Shown here piece by piece: positions 1-9,205 of a stretch of DNA of 35,381 nucleotides. Below the pieces are notes generated by a model. That model saw only the letters and a program-made list of their open reading frames with translations, had not been told where the DNA came from and did not search any database. Position numbers and translations under genes: made by a program. Position 1 is the first letter of the stretch. Each line of letters begins with the position of its first letter. The DNA is from Alphaproteobacteria bacterium (GTDB taxonomy: Bacteria > Pseudomonadota > Alphaproteobacteria > SHVW01), in assembly GCA_016869645.1 (NCBI GenBank), contig VGDO01000040.1:1-35381 (forward strand), written 5' to 3'.

Positions 1-512
1 GTCTTGTCGCCGTCTTTGCCGAGCTGGATGCCGATATGGCCTAGGCCGTCGAACTGCGTGCCTGCCTGGCCGATTTCGGTCGAGATGAACTCGTCGTGAT
101 AGATCAGCTTGTTCTTGCCGAACGGACCACCGGTTGGCGACCCGGGAATGCGGAGCGCAAAGACGCGCTGGCCGAACATCGGCATCCCCGCCTCATAGGC
201 GCGACCGAGCTTGTAGACCTTGCCGTCGCGGATCCACTTCGCGGCGTCCAGCACCTTGGCCGGGGTGATGTGGTTTGTGGCGCCCGCCTCGTCATCCTTG
301 CCCCAGCGCGACGGCCACTAGGCTTGTGTCGGCGCCTGGGCCACGGTCTGCGCCTGGGCCTGGCCGACGGCGACGGGCGCCAGGCTGAATTTCCCGACGC
401 CCATGGCAGCCGCGCCCGCGACGCCGGCAACGCTGGCGGTCTTGAAGAAATCGCGACGCTCCGGCGATTGCGGGGCGCCTACATCCTGATCGAACCGATC
501 CTTGATGGTCAT
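1..512 (-). pseudogene. Cyclase-family (kynurenine formamidase-like) Tat-exported protein, partial, interrupted by in-frame TAG
   Basis: The minus-strand ATG at 510-512 has a GGGAG ribosome site just upstream. It opens a Tat-type leader: RRDFF at about residues 19-23, then an Ala-rich stretch and a QAQAQ end. After 64 residues a TAG codon (318-320) interrupts the frame. The same frame then continues to the window edge with typical cyclase-family (PF04199) sequence: WPSRWGKDDEAGATNHIT, a GKVYKLGRAYEAGMP stretch, YHDEF, and QAGTQFDGLGH, which carries the family's metal-binding D and H. These enzymes hydrolyse amides or lactones using a metal. The family usually has Trp-rich sequence at the junction, so TAG most simply replaces TGG (Trp). 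This could be a true nonsense mutation, readthrough or a sequencing error. The 3' end lies outside the window. The family call is firm; whether the gene is functional is not known. Confidence 0.75.
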
Positions 513-635
513 GGCGGGTCTCCCTGTTCATGGCGGGGGCGATTGGGTCGCCGCTCTTGCACGGGAACGGTCCCGCGGCTGCGCGCGCCTGTCAAGTCAT
601 CCCAGGAGAAATGCTCGCTATGGTATAAACCTGCC
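513..635. promoter_or_regulatory. Divergent intergenic region between cyclase and COG0523 genes
   Basis: This 123-base gap must hold promoters for both divergent genes. On the plus strand a TATAAA box (624-629) ends six bases before the ATG at 636. If used as a -10 element it would give a nearly leaderless transcript. That fits the lack of a well-spaced ribosome site; the AGGAG at 604-608 sits 27 bases away. The matching -35 position is poor. I saw no convincing Zur palindrome, although COG0523 genes are often Zur-regulated. Confidence 0.25.
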
Positions 636-1712
<1,077 letters not shown>

Positions 1713-2388
1713 GGGCCTTGAGTGCCGCGCTGGTCCAGATGCGCGGATCGGGCGAGATGTGGCTTTCCTGCTTGTACGGGACAAAACCGGCGCGCTGGTA
1801 GTTGCCGAGCGCACGCGGGTGATCAAGCGTGTTGGTATGGACCCAGAGCCGCGTGATGTCGCGGTTCCAGGCGCTGTCGATCGCCCAGTTGAGCAGGTAC
1901 CAGCCGAGGCCGCGGCCGATGAACTCGGGCACCAGGCCGAAATAGGCGAGCTCGATCTCCGGCAGCCGGCGCAGATCGAGCTCGGCATAGCCGGCCGGCG
2001 CGCCCTGGACGTAGAGCACATAGACCTCGTCCTTGGGGTCGTGGATAATCAATTTGAGCTGGTCGTCGGTCAGCTTCTTGCGGTCGACCCAGTTCCAGTT
2101 CCGGCCGACCGCATCATAGAGATAGCGATAGAAGGAAATGGTCGGCGGCTCGGCGCGCATCAGCGCCAGGCGTCCCGGCGGGGCCGGCACGGTCGGCCTC
2201 GTCGGCCGCTGCAACATCTCGAGATAGGTGATGACGACGCGGATGTGGCCGGCTGGGATGTCGGTTTCAGGCGTCATGATCGCTTCTTCGTGCTGAACAC
2301 GTGTCGAACCACGAGGGCGCCGCCCCACATCTGTTGCTTGCCAGAACCTGCTGAGAGGCGGAAGCGGCCCCATGCTTCGGACCAGGGC

Positions 2389-2405
2389 AAAGCGGGCTTC
2401 GCCCG
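2389..2405 (-). terminator. Candidate terminator downstream of sseA
   Basis: On the minus strand a CGGGC-GAA-GCCCG hairpin (2393-2405) is followed by CTTTG. It lies about 50 bases past the sseA stop. The stem is short (5 bp) and the T-run is only three bases, so it could be weak or incidental. Confidence 0.35.
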
Positions 2406-2456
2406 ATGCGCAGCATGAGGCTCGTCGCTGCGTCAGAATCAGAACGACTCACGAGA

Positions 2457-3311
2457 CTAGGTCACCACCGGCGTGTCGTTGCGGCCGCCCCATTCCGCCC
2501 AGGAGCCGTCATAGACTGCGACGTCGTCTCGGCCGAGCAGGTAGAAGCCGAGGGCCAGGATGCAGGCTGTGACGCCGGAGCCGCAGCTGCACGCGGCGGG
2601 TCGCGACATGTCGATGCCAGCAGCCTTGAACTTCTGCGCGAGCTGATCGGCGGGCAGGAAGGTCTTGTCCTTGGGGTCGAGCAGATCGGCATAGGGCAGG
2701 TTGAGCGCGCCGGGCATGTGGCCCGGACGGCTTGGCCAGATCTCGGGCTCGACGCCCTTGAAGCGGCCGGCCGCACGCGCGTCGATCACGTTCTCGCGCT
2801 TGGTGTCGAGATTGGCGCGCAGCTGGTCGAGATTGCGCACCAGAAAGTTGTTGAAACGCGCCGTGAAATGCCGCTCAGCCGGCATGGTCACCGTGTCCTC
2901 GACGGGGCGGCCTTCGGCGGTCCATTTGGGCAGCCCGCCATCGAGCACGGCCACGTCGTTGTGGCCGAACACGCGGAACATCCACCAGGCGCGCGCGGCG
3001 CTCATCAATCCGTGCTGGTCGTAGCAGACGATCTTGACGCCGTCGCCAAGGCCGAGCTTGCGCACGCGTGCGGAAAACTTCTCCGGGCTCGGCAGCATGT
3101 GGGGCAGGGGATTGGTCTCGTCCTTGATCTCGTCGATGTCGAAGAACACCGCGCCGGGGATATGGCGCTGCTCGTACTCCTGGCGTGCGTTGCGCTTCAT
3201 GTGGGGCAGAAAGTAGGTCGCGTCGACGACGCGCACGTCGGGCGCCCTGAGGTGGTCGGCCAGCCACTGGGTGCTGACGAGGGCGTCGGGCTTGGCGTAG
3301 GAGGATGACAT
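2457..3311 (-). CDS. sseA: 3-mercaptopyruvate sulfurtransferase (two-domain rhodanese)
   Basis: A 284-residue tandem rhodanese protein, the usual length for SseA. It moves sulfur from 3-mercaptopyruvate to thiols or cyanide in the cytosol. The inactive N-terminal rhodanese domain spans about residues 10-140 and contains YDQHGLMSAARAWWMFRVFGH and VLDGG. The catalytic C-terminal domain carries the CGSGVT active loop, which distinguishes mercaptopyruvate sulfurtransferases from thiosulfate sulfurtransferases. The catalytic Cys is residue 243, and the domain ends with YDGSWAEWG. The ATG at 3311 lies eight bases after the cysK stop, so the two genes almost certainly form an operon. Pairing cysteine synthesis with a cysteine-derived sulfur donor makes metabolic sense. 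An extra cysteine two residues before the catalytic one (CSCGSG) is a small oddity. Confidence 0.93.
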   Translation of the reverse strand: MSSSYAKPDALVSTQWLADHLRAPDVRVVDATYFLPHMKRNARQEYEQRHIPGAVFFDIDEIKDETNPLPHMLPSPEKFSARVRKLGLGDGVKIVCYDQHGLMSAARAWWMFRVFGHNDVAVLDGGLPKWTAEGRPVEDTVTMPAERHFTARFNNFLVRNLDQLRANLDTKRENVIDARAAGRFKGVEPEIWPSRPGHMPGALNLPYADLLDPKDKTFLPADQLAQKFKAAGIDMSRPAACSCGSGVTACILALGFYLLGRDDVAVYDGSWAEWGGRNDTPVVT

Positions 3312-3319
3312 GGGCGTAC

Positions 3320-4303
3320 CTATTCGAGCCAGCTCGGGGTCGGCAGACCCTTGGAGCGCAGAAAGGCAGGATTGAAGATCTTGCTCTGGTAGCGCGAGCC
3401 GTAGTCTGCGAGCAGCGTGACCACGGTCTTGCCCGGCCCGAGCCGCCGCGCCACGCGGATCGCGGCGCGCACGTTGATGCCCGACGAGCCACCGACGATC
3501 AGACTCTCGTACTTGGCGAAGTTGAAAATGGTCGGCAGCGCCTTGTCGTCGGTCACCTGGACCGCATCGTCGATCGGCGCGCCCTCGAGGTTCTTGGTGA
3601 CGCGGCCCTGGCCGATACCCTCGGTGATCGAGCTGCCCTCGGATTTGAGCACGCCATGCTTGTACCAGTGATAGAGCGCGGAGCCCATCGGATCGGCCAG
3701 CACGATCTTGATGTTGCGGTTGCGCTCCTTCAGCGCCATGGCGACGCCGGCAAGCGTGCCGCCCGAGCCGACCGAGCAGGTGAAGGCGTCGACCTTGCCG
3801 TCGGTCTGCGCCCAGATTTCGGGGCCGGTCGTGCGGTAGTGGCCGTCGCGGTTGGCGACATTGTCGAACTGGTTGGCCCACCAGGCGCCCAGCTCCCTGG
3901 CCAGGCGCTCGGAATAGCGCACGTAGTTATTGGGATCCTTGTAGGGTACGGCCGGCATCAGGCGAAGATCGGCGCCGCACAGGCGGATCGCGTCCTTCTT
4001 CTCCTGGCTTTGGGTCTCGGGCATGACGATGATGGTCTTGTAGCCCCGCGCGTTGCCGACGAGCGCCAGGCCGATGCCAGTATTGCCGGCCGTGCCCTCG
4101 ACGATGGTCCCCCCGGGGGCGAGCAGGCCCTTCCCCTCGGCGTCCAGGATCATGGCTAGCGCCGCGCGGTCCTTGACCGATCCGCCCGGATTGAGGAATT
4201 CGCACTTCGCCAGGATGTTGCAGCCGGTCAGTTCCGACGCCCGGCGCAGGCGCACGAGAGGCGTGCGGCCGATCATGTCGACGAAGCCCGAGCGGACATC
4301 CAT
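3320..4303 (-). CDS. cysK: Cysteine synthase A (O-acetylserine sulfhydrylase family)
   Basis: A 327-residue fold-type II PLP enzyme that makes cysteine from O-acetylserine and sulfide. The PLP lysine is K44 in NPGGSVKDRAA. The substrate loop reads EGTAGNTGIG, where most CysK proteins have TSGNTG. The phosphate-binding loop GSGGTLAG and a C-terminal GGSSGIN are present. The middle region (HWYKHGVLKSEGSSITEGIGQGR) resembles the longer CysK type common in alphaproteobacteria. The first gene of the cysK-sseA operon, it starts at the ATG 4303 and is divergent from the first peptide transporter. Related alternatives are cystathionine beta-synthase-type or O-phosphoserine-using paralogs; no CBS domain is present. 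Confidence 0.9.
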   Translation of the reverse strand: MDVRSGFVDMIGRTPLVRLRRASELTGCNILAKCEFLNPGGSVKDRAALAMILDAEGKGLLAPGGTIVEGTAGNTGIGLALVGNARGYKTIIVMPETQSQEKKDAIRLCGADLRLMPAVPYKDPNNYVRYSERLARELGAWWANQFDNVANRDGHYRTTGPEIWAQTDGKVDAFTCSVGSGGTLAGVAMALKERNRNIKIVLADPMGSALYHWYKHGVLKSEGSSITEGIGQGRVTKNLEGAPIDDAVQVTDDKALPTIFNFAKYESLIVGGSSGINVRAAIRVARRLGPGKTVVTLLADYGSRYQSKIFNPAFLRSKGLPTPSWLE

Positions 4304-4523
4304 GAGGTGTGTTTCCTTCGTGGGAGAGGGCAGGGCCGGGGCAGACTAGCGGCGCGCTCACATCCCATCAAGCCACGAGAAAATACGGGCTTTTTCAATT
4401 CCTTGACTTCGAAGGTATCGCCCGTCAATGATCGCGCGCAGGACAGGTGCCGAGCCCGTGAGGTTCCGGTGCGGTCAATGGGGGGCCATCCGTGCCCTCG
4501 GAAGCGGAACGGGGAGTCTTGGA
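4304..4523. promoter_or_regulatory. Divergent promoter region between cysK and the first peptide transporter
   Basis: A 220-base region that must carry promoters for cysK (left) and the ABC operon (right). On the plus strand a good -35-like TTGACT lies at 4403-4408, inside a locally AT-rich stretch. The -10 at 17 bases (near 4426) is poor, so the assignment is tentative. A strong GGGGAG ribosome site at 4511-4516 serves the ATG at 4524. Confidence 0.35.
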
Positions 4524-6134
4524 ATGAAGTCATACGCAACCCTGCTTGCGGCAGGAACGGTCGCGCTTGGCGTGAGCGCCCTTGGTATTCAGGGTGCCGC
4601 GCTCGCGGCGACGCCCAAAGACACGGTCGTCATCGCCTATGCGATCGACGACATCATCTCGCTCGATCCCGGCGAATCCTTCGAGTTCTCCGGCAGCGAA
4701 GCGATCACCAACATGTATCAGCGGCTGATCGCCTACGATCCGAAGGACGTGACGCGGCTCTATGGCCAGCTCGCCGAGACGTGGTATGTCGGCGGCGACG
4801 GCAAGACTTACACCTTCAAGCTGCGCAAGGGCGTCAAGTTCCACTCCGGCAACGTGCTGACCGCGGCCGATGCGGCCTATTCGCTGCAGCGCGCCGTGAT
4901 CCTCAACAAGTCGCCGGGCTTCATTCTCACCCAGTTCGGCTTCAACAAGGACAACGTCAAGCAGCGCATCCGCGCGGTCGACGACAGCACGCTCGTGGTC
5001 GAGACCGCCGAAGCCGTGGCGCCGACCTTCTTCTACTACTGCATGACGGCGGTGGTCGGCGGCGTGGTCGACAGCAAGGAAGCGATGAAGCACGAGAAGG
5101 CCGGCGATTTCGGTAATGGCTGGCTCAAGAGCGAGGCATCGGCCGGCACGGGCCCCTACAAGCTGGTCAATTGGAAGCCCAAGGATTCCTTCACCATGAT
5201 CCGCCACGAGGATCATTGGTCGGGCGACAAGGCCAAGACGCGGCGCGTCGTCGTGCGCCACATCGCCGAGCCGGCGGCTCAGCGTCTTCTGCTCGAAAAG
5301 GGCGACATCGACTTCGCGCGCAACCTCGGCAAGGACGACCTCGCCGCGGTCGCACGGAACAAGGACATCAAGATCCAGCAGGCGCGCAAGGGCGCGGTGC
5401 TCTACATCTCGTTCAGCCAGAAGAACCCGAACCTAGCCAAGCCGGAGGTTCGCGAGGCGCTCAAATACCTGATCGACTACGATGCGATCGAGAAGAACAT
5501 CGTGCAGGGCACTTATGTTGTGCATCAGAACTTCCTGCCGCAGGGCTTCCTCGGCGCGATCTCCGACCGGCCCTACAAGCTCGACGTCGCCAAGGCGAAG
5601 GACCTGCTGACCAAGGCCGGTCTGCCCAATGGCTTCAATGTGACGATGGACACGCGCAACAACTCGCCGACCACGGAGATCGCGCAGGCGATCCAGGGCA
5701 CCTTTGCCCAGGCCGGCGTGAAGCTCGAGATCATCCCGGGCGACGGGCGGCAGACGCTGACCAAATACCGCGCGCGCAACCACGACATCTATATCGGCCG
5801 CTGGGGCCCCGACTACCAGGACCCGCACACCAATGCCGAAACCTTCGCCATGAACGAGGACAATGGCGATGATGCCAAGTCGAAGACGCTGGCATGGCGC
5901 AATTCGTGGAACATTCCGCAGATGACCGCCCAGATCAAGGCGGCCGTCCGCGAGGTCGACCCGAAGAAGCGTGTGGCGATCTACGAGGCGGCGCAGCGCG
6001 AGTTCCTCAAGACCTCGCCCTTCGCCATCATGTTCCAGCAGATCGAGACGGTGGCCCATCGCGCCAACGTCGACGGCTTCGAGATGGGACCGAGCTTCGA
6101 AGACAACGTCTATTACGGCATCGTCAAGAAGTAG
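4524..6134 (+). CDS. Peptide-type ABC transporter substrate-binding protein (SBP_bac_5 family)
   Basis: A 536-residue periplasmic solute receptor of the DppA/OppA class. A Sec signal peptide covers residues 1-28 (Lys2, hydrophobic core, ALA before the mature ATPKDT). The family signature follows: an N-terminal DDIISLDPGESFEFSG, a LAETW...YTFKLRKGVKFHSGN stretch that is diagnostic for SBP_bac_5, then GTGPYKLVNWKPKD and a VREALKYLIDYD stretch. The start at 4524 has GGGGAG eight bases upstream. It heads a tight plus-strand operon with two permeases and two ATPases. Family members bind di- and oligopeptides, but also opines, glutathione, nickel or sugars, so the ligand is uncertain. Confidence 0.92.
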   Translation: MKSYATLLAAGTVALGVSALGIQGAALAATPKDTVVIAYAIDDIISLDPGESFEFSGSEAITNMYQRLIAYDPKDVTRLYGQLAETWYVGGDGKTYTFKLRKGVKFHSGNVLTAADAAYSLQRAVILNKSPGFILTQFGFNKDNVKQRIRAVDDSTLVVETAEAVAPTFFYYCMTAVVGGVVDSKEAMKHEKAGDFGNGWLKSEASAGTGPYKLVNWKPKDSFTMIRHEDHWSGDKAKTRRVVVRHIAEPAAQRLLLEKGDIDFARNLGKDDLAAVARNKDIKIQQARKGAVLYISFSQKNPNLAKPEVREALKYLIDYDAIEKNIVQGTYVVHQNFLPQGFLGAISDRPYKLDVAKAKDLLTKAGLPNGFNVTMDTRNNSPTTEIAQAIQGTFAQAGVKLEIIPGDGRQTLTKYRARNHDIYIGRWGPDYQDPHTNAETFAMNEDNGDDAKSKTLAWRNSWNIPQMTAQIKAAVREVDPKKRVAIYEAAQREFLKTSPFAIMFQQIETVAHRANVDGFEMGPSFEDNVYYGIVKK

Positions 6135-6137
6135 TCC

Positions 6138-7244
6138 GTGACGGCCGAAACTGTCGGAACGAGTTCGGGGGCGGCCGATCGGCCGCCCCCGACGCATCAG
6201 GGCCGGTCTCAGCGAGAGCGTCGCCGCGCGTGGGGACGGCACGCGTGGGTGGCGACGCGCCTTGTCCTGACCGTGCTCGTGACGTTTCTCGGCCTTTTGC
6301 TGGTGACGTTCTTCATCGGCCGCGTCGTGCCGACCGATCCGGTGCTGGCCGCCGTCGGCGATCGCGCGCCGGCCGCCGTCTATGAGCGCGTGCGCATGGA
6401 GCTGGGGCTGCACCTGCCGCTGTGGCAGCAGTTCTGGATCTATGTGCAGAAAGTCGTGCAGGGCGATTTCGGCACGGCGGTGCTGACCGGCAAGCCAGTG
6501 CTGTCCGACATCCGCCGCGTCTTCCCCGCTACGCTGGAGCTGGCCACGGTCGCGACGCTGCTCGGTTTGATTATCGGCGTGCCCATGGGCGTCTTCGCCG
6601 CTGTCCATCAGAACAAGTGGATCGATCACGTCATCCGCGTTCTTGCGCTGTTCGGCCATTCCGTGCCGGTGTTCTGGCTCGGCCTGGTCGGACTGCTCAT
6701 CCTCTATGCCTGGCTTGGCGTGGTCGCCGGGCCGGGCCGCCTCGATGTCGGCTACTTCGACGTCGTCGACACGGTCACCGGCGTCATCCTCGTCGACTCC
6801 GTGCTGGCCGGCGAATGGGAGGTATTCGGCAATGCCTTCAGCCACATCATCTTGCCGGCGGCGATCCTCGGCTACTTCTCACTCGCCTACATTGCGCGCA
6901 TGACGCGCAGCTTCATGCTCGAGCAGCTGCGACAGGAATACATCACCACCGCGCGCGTCAAAGGCATGGCCGAAAGCCGCGTGATCTGGCGCCACGCGTT
7001 CGGCAATATCCTGGTGCCGCTCATCACGGTCATTGCGCTGACCTATGCCAATCTGCTCGAAGGATCGGTGCTGACCGAGACCGTGTTCGCCTGGCCGGGG
7101 CTCGGCTCCTATCTCACCGATGCGCTGCTGGCCGCCGACATGAACGCGGTGCTCGGCGCCACCATCATCGTCGGCACAATCTTCATCGGCATCAATCTGC
7201 TGTCCGACGTGCTCTACCGCCTCGTCGACCCGAGGGCTAAGTAG
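6138..7244 (+). CDS. Peptide-type ABC transporter permease, DppB-like
   Basis: A 368-residue inner-membrane permease (BPD_transp_1) forming half of the channel. It begins with GTG three bases after the binding-protein stop. A charged cytoplasmic N-tail of about 38 residues (Arg-rich) precedes the first membrane helix LVLTVLVTFLGLLLVTFFIG. The DppB hallmark ERVRMELGLHLPLWQQFWIYV and the domain opener FPATLELATVATLLGLIIGVP follow. The coupling-helix EAA loop is EYITTARVKGMAESRVIWRHA, which contacts the ATPase. It ends with VFAWPGLGSYLTDAL and LYRLVDPRAK, as usual for this family. The periplasmic insert between helices (GPGRLDVGYFDVVDTVTG) is longer than in E. coli DppB. Confidence 0.92.
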   Translation: MTAETVGTSSGAADRPPPTHQGRSQRERRRAWGRHAWVATRLVLTVLVTFLGLLLVTFFIGRVVPTDPVLAAVGDRAPAAVYERVRMELGLHLPLWQQFWIYVQKVVQGDFGTAVLTGKPVLSDIRRVFPATLELATVATLLGLIIGVPMGVFAAVHQNKWIDHVIRVLALFGHSVPVFWLGLVGLLILYAWLGVVAGPGRLDVGYFDVVDTVTGVILVDSVLAGEWEVFGNAFSHIILPAAILGYFSLAYIARMTRSFMLEQLRQEYITTARVKGMAESRVIWRHAFGNILVPLITVIALTYANLLEGSVLTETVFAWPGLGSYLTDALLAADMNAVLGATIIVGTIFIGINLLSDVLYRLVDPRAK

Positions 7245-7280
7245 ATGACTGGTAGCTCAACATCTGCGCTCTCTATTTTC

Positions 7281-7407
7281 CCTCCCCCCTTTCGGGGGTT
7301 CGGACCGCAACGCGGTCCGAAAGGGTGGGGGCGTTCCGCTTGCTCGCTCGTTTCCGACGTTTGCATCGGCCTTTGCACCCAACCCAACCCTCCCCCGCAA
7401 GGGGGAG
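7281..7407. repeat. Cluster of GC-rich inverted repeats inside the first ABC operon
   Basis: The 184-base gap between the two permease genes holds three hairpin-forming units. One is CCCCC-ctttc-GGGGG near 7284-7298. The second is a perfect 10-bp stem TTCGGACCGC/GCGGTCCGAA with an AAC loop (7299-7321). The third is CTCCCCC-GCAA-GGGGGAG (7390-7407). A close relative of the third lies at 19506-19527. They look like a dispersed extragenic repeat family. The unusual gap in an otherwise abutting operon suggests insertion of repeats, with a possible effect on transcript stability or termination. Confidence 0.75.
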
Positions 7408-7428
7408 TTCTTAGCTAGGGTGGGAGCG

Positions 7429-8346
7429 ATGTCAGCGTCCGCAAGTTCCCGTCCCGGCTCGCGCGCGTGGCTGCTCGCCGAAACGCCGCACTCACGCACT
7501 CAGGCGCGGCTGGGGCAGGCCTATGTGCGATGGCTGCACTTCCTGCGCAACCCGCTCGCCATGATCGGGCTGGCAATCGTCGTGGCGCTCATCGTCATTG
7601 CTGCCCTGGCGCCTTACCTGACGTCGCATTCGCCCTTCGCGCAGGATCTCGGCAACCGTCTTCAGGCGCCCAGTGCCGAGCACATTCTGGGCACCGACGA
7701 GCTGGGCCGCGACGTCTATGCGCGTCTGCTCCATGGCGCGCGCATCACGCTGCTCATCGTCGGCCTGGTTGCCATCATCGTCGGGCCGATCGGGCTGCTG
7801 GTCGGCACGGTGGCGGGCTATCTCGGCGGCTGGTTCGACACGGTGCTGATGCGCATCACCGATGTGTTCCTGGCCTTTCCGCGGCTCATCCTGGCGCTCG
7901 CCTTCGTCGCCGCGCTGGGGCCGGGCATTCAGAACGCGATCATCGCCATTGCGATCACGGCGTGGCCGCCCTACGCGCGCATCGCGCGCGCGGAGACGCT
8001 GACCATCCGGAACAGCGACTTCATCAGCGCGATCCGCCTGCAGGGGGCGGGGCCGCTGCGCATCATCCTCGGCCATGTCGTGCCGCTCTGCCTGTCCTCT
8101 CTGATCATCCGGATCACGCTCGACATGGCTGGCATCATCCTGACCGCGGCCGGCCTCGGCTTTCTTGGCCTGGGTGCACAGCCGCCCATGCCGGAATGGG
8201 GCGCCATGATCTCATCGGGCCGCAAATTCCTCATCGACCATTGGTGGGTCGCGACCATTCCCGGGGTCGCCATCTGCATCGTCAGCCTGGGTTTCAATCT
8301 GCTGGGCGACGGCTTGCGCGACGTGCTCGATCCGAAGGGCAAATAG
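7429..8346 (+). CDS. Peptide-type ABC transporter permease, DppC-like
   Basis: A 305-residue inner-membrane permease, partner of the DppB-like protein. It has the OppC/DppC N-terminal pattern: a cytoplasmic tail, FLRNPLAMIGLAIVVALIVIA as the first helix, then HILGTDELGRDVYARLLHGARITLL, which is diagnostic. The EAA loop is DFISAIRLQGAGPLRIILGHVVP. The protein ends in GFNLLGDGLRDVLDPKGK, a near-universal DppC ending. I chose the ATG at 7429; a GTG nine bases upstream is also in frame. It is separated from the preceding permease by the repeat cluster, and is followed one base later by the first ATPase. Confidence 0.92.
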   Translation: MSASASSRPGSRAWLLAETPHSRTQARLGQAYVRWLHFLRNPLAMIGLAIVVALIVIAALAPYLTSHSPFAQDLGNRLQAPSAEHILGTDELGRDVYARLLHGARITLLIVGLVAIIVGPIGLLVGTVAGYLGGWFDTVLMRITDVFLAFPRLILALAFVAALGPGIQNAIIAIAITAWPPYARIARAETLTIRNSDFISAIRLQGAGPLRIILGHVVPLCLSSLIIRITLDMAGIILTAAGLGFLGLGAQPPMPEWGAMISSGRKFLIDHWWVATIPGVAICIVSLGFNLLGDGLRDVLDPKGK

Positions 8347-8347
8347 C

Positions 8348-9205
8348 GTGGCGGCTTCAGGCGATCCGCTGCTGACGGTGGAGGATCTTTGGGTCCGCTT
8401 TCCCGGCCGCACCCGGGTGGTCGAGGCGGTGCGCGGCATCTCCTTCGCGGTCGGGCGCGAGAAACTGGGCATCGTCGGGGAGTCCGGGTCGGGCAAGTCG
8501 GTGACCGGGCGATCAATCCTGCGGCTCATCCAGCCGCCCGGGCAGGTCACGGCACGCCGGCTCATGTTCGACGGCATCGACCTCGCGCGCATCGACGAGG
8601 CGGCGATGCGCGACATCCGCGGCCGCCGCATCTCCATGGTGCTGCAGGACCCGAAATTCTCGCTCAACCCGGTGATGACGGTGGGCCGCCAGATCGCCGA
8701 GGCCTATCTGATCCATCACAAGGCCGAGCCGGCCGAGGCGCGTCGGCGCGCGCTCGATATGCTGGCTGCGGTACGCATTCGCAATCCCGAGCGGGTCTTC
8801 GACCTCTATCCGCACGAAGTATCGGGCGGAATGGGCCAACGCATTATGATGGCCATGATGCTGATCCCGGATCCGGACCTGATGATTGCCGACGAGCCGA
8901 CCTCGGCGCTTGACGTGACCGTGCAGATGCAGGTCCTGGCGATCCTCGACGATCTCGTGTCCAAGCGCGGCATGGGCCTGATTTTCATCAGCCACGACCT
9001 CAACCTGGTCGCCAGCTTCTGCGACCGCGTCCTGATCATGTATGCCGGCCGCATCGTCGAGGTCTGCCAGGCCGCCCGGCTGCGCGAGGCGCGCCACCCC
9101 TATACCGTTGGCCTGCTGCGCTCGCTGCCGCGCATCGACGAGCCGGTCGACGAGCTGCAGGTGCTCCAGCGCGATCCGGCCTGGCTGGACGCGCCGGCGC
9201 CGTGA
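8348..9205 (+). CDS. Peptide-type ABC transporter ATPase, DppD-like, lacking the C-terminal extension
   Basis: A 285-residue nucleotide-binding subunit. It has Walker A GESGSGKS, Q-loop VLQDPKFSLNPVMTVG, a signature VSGGMGQR (usual form LSGGMRQR), Walker B LMIADEPTSALD and switch His in FISHDL. It starts at GTG 8348, one base after the permease stop, and its stop overlaps the next GTG (GTGA, 9202-9205). DppD proteins are usually 320-340 residues and end in an oligopeptide/dipeptide domain with a cysteine motif. This one stops soon after HPYTVGLLRSLPRID. The following ATPase is short in the same way. Confidence 0.92.
   Translation: MAASGDPLLTVEDLWVRFPGRTRVVEAVRGISFAVGREKLGIVGESGSGKSVTGRSILRLIQPPGQVTARRLMFDGIDLARIDEAAMRDIRGRRISMVLQDPKFSLNPVMTVGRQIAEAYLIHHKAEPAEARRRALDMLAAVRIRNPERVFDLYPHEVSGGMGQRIMMAMMLIPDPDLMIADEPTSALDVTVQMQVLAILDDLVSKRGMGLIFISHDLNLVASFCDRVLIMYAGRIVEVCQAARLREARHPYTVGLLRSLPRIDEPVDELQVLQRDPAWLDAPAP

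Noticed and set aside
5433..6845. A 470-codon minus-strand open frame opposite the first binding protein and permease
   Set aside because: It crosses the boundary of two well-supported genes and encodes low-complexity sequence.
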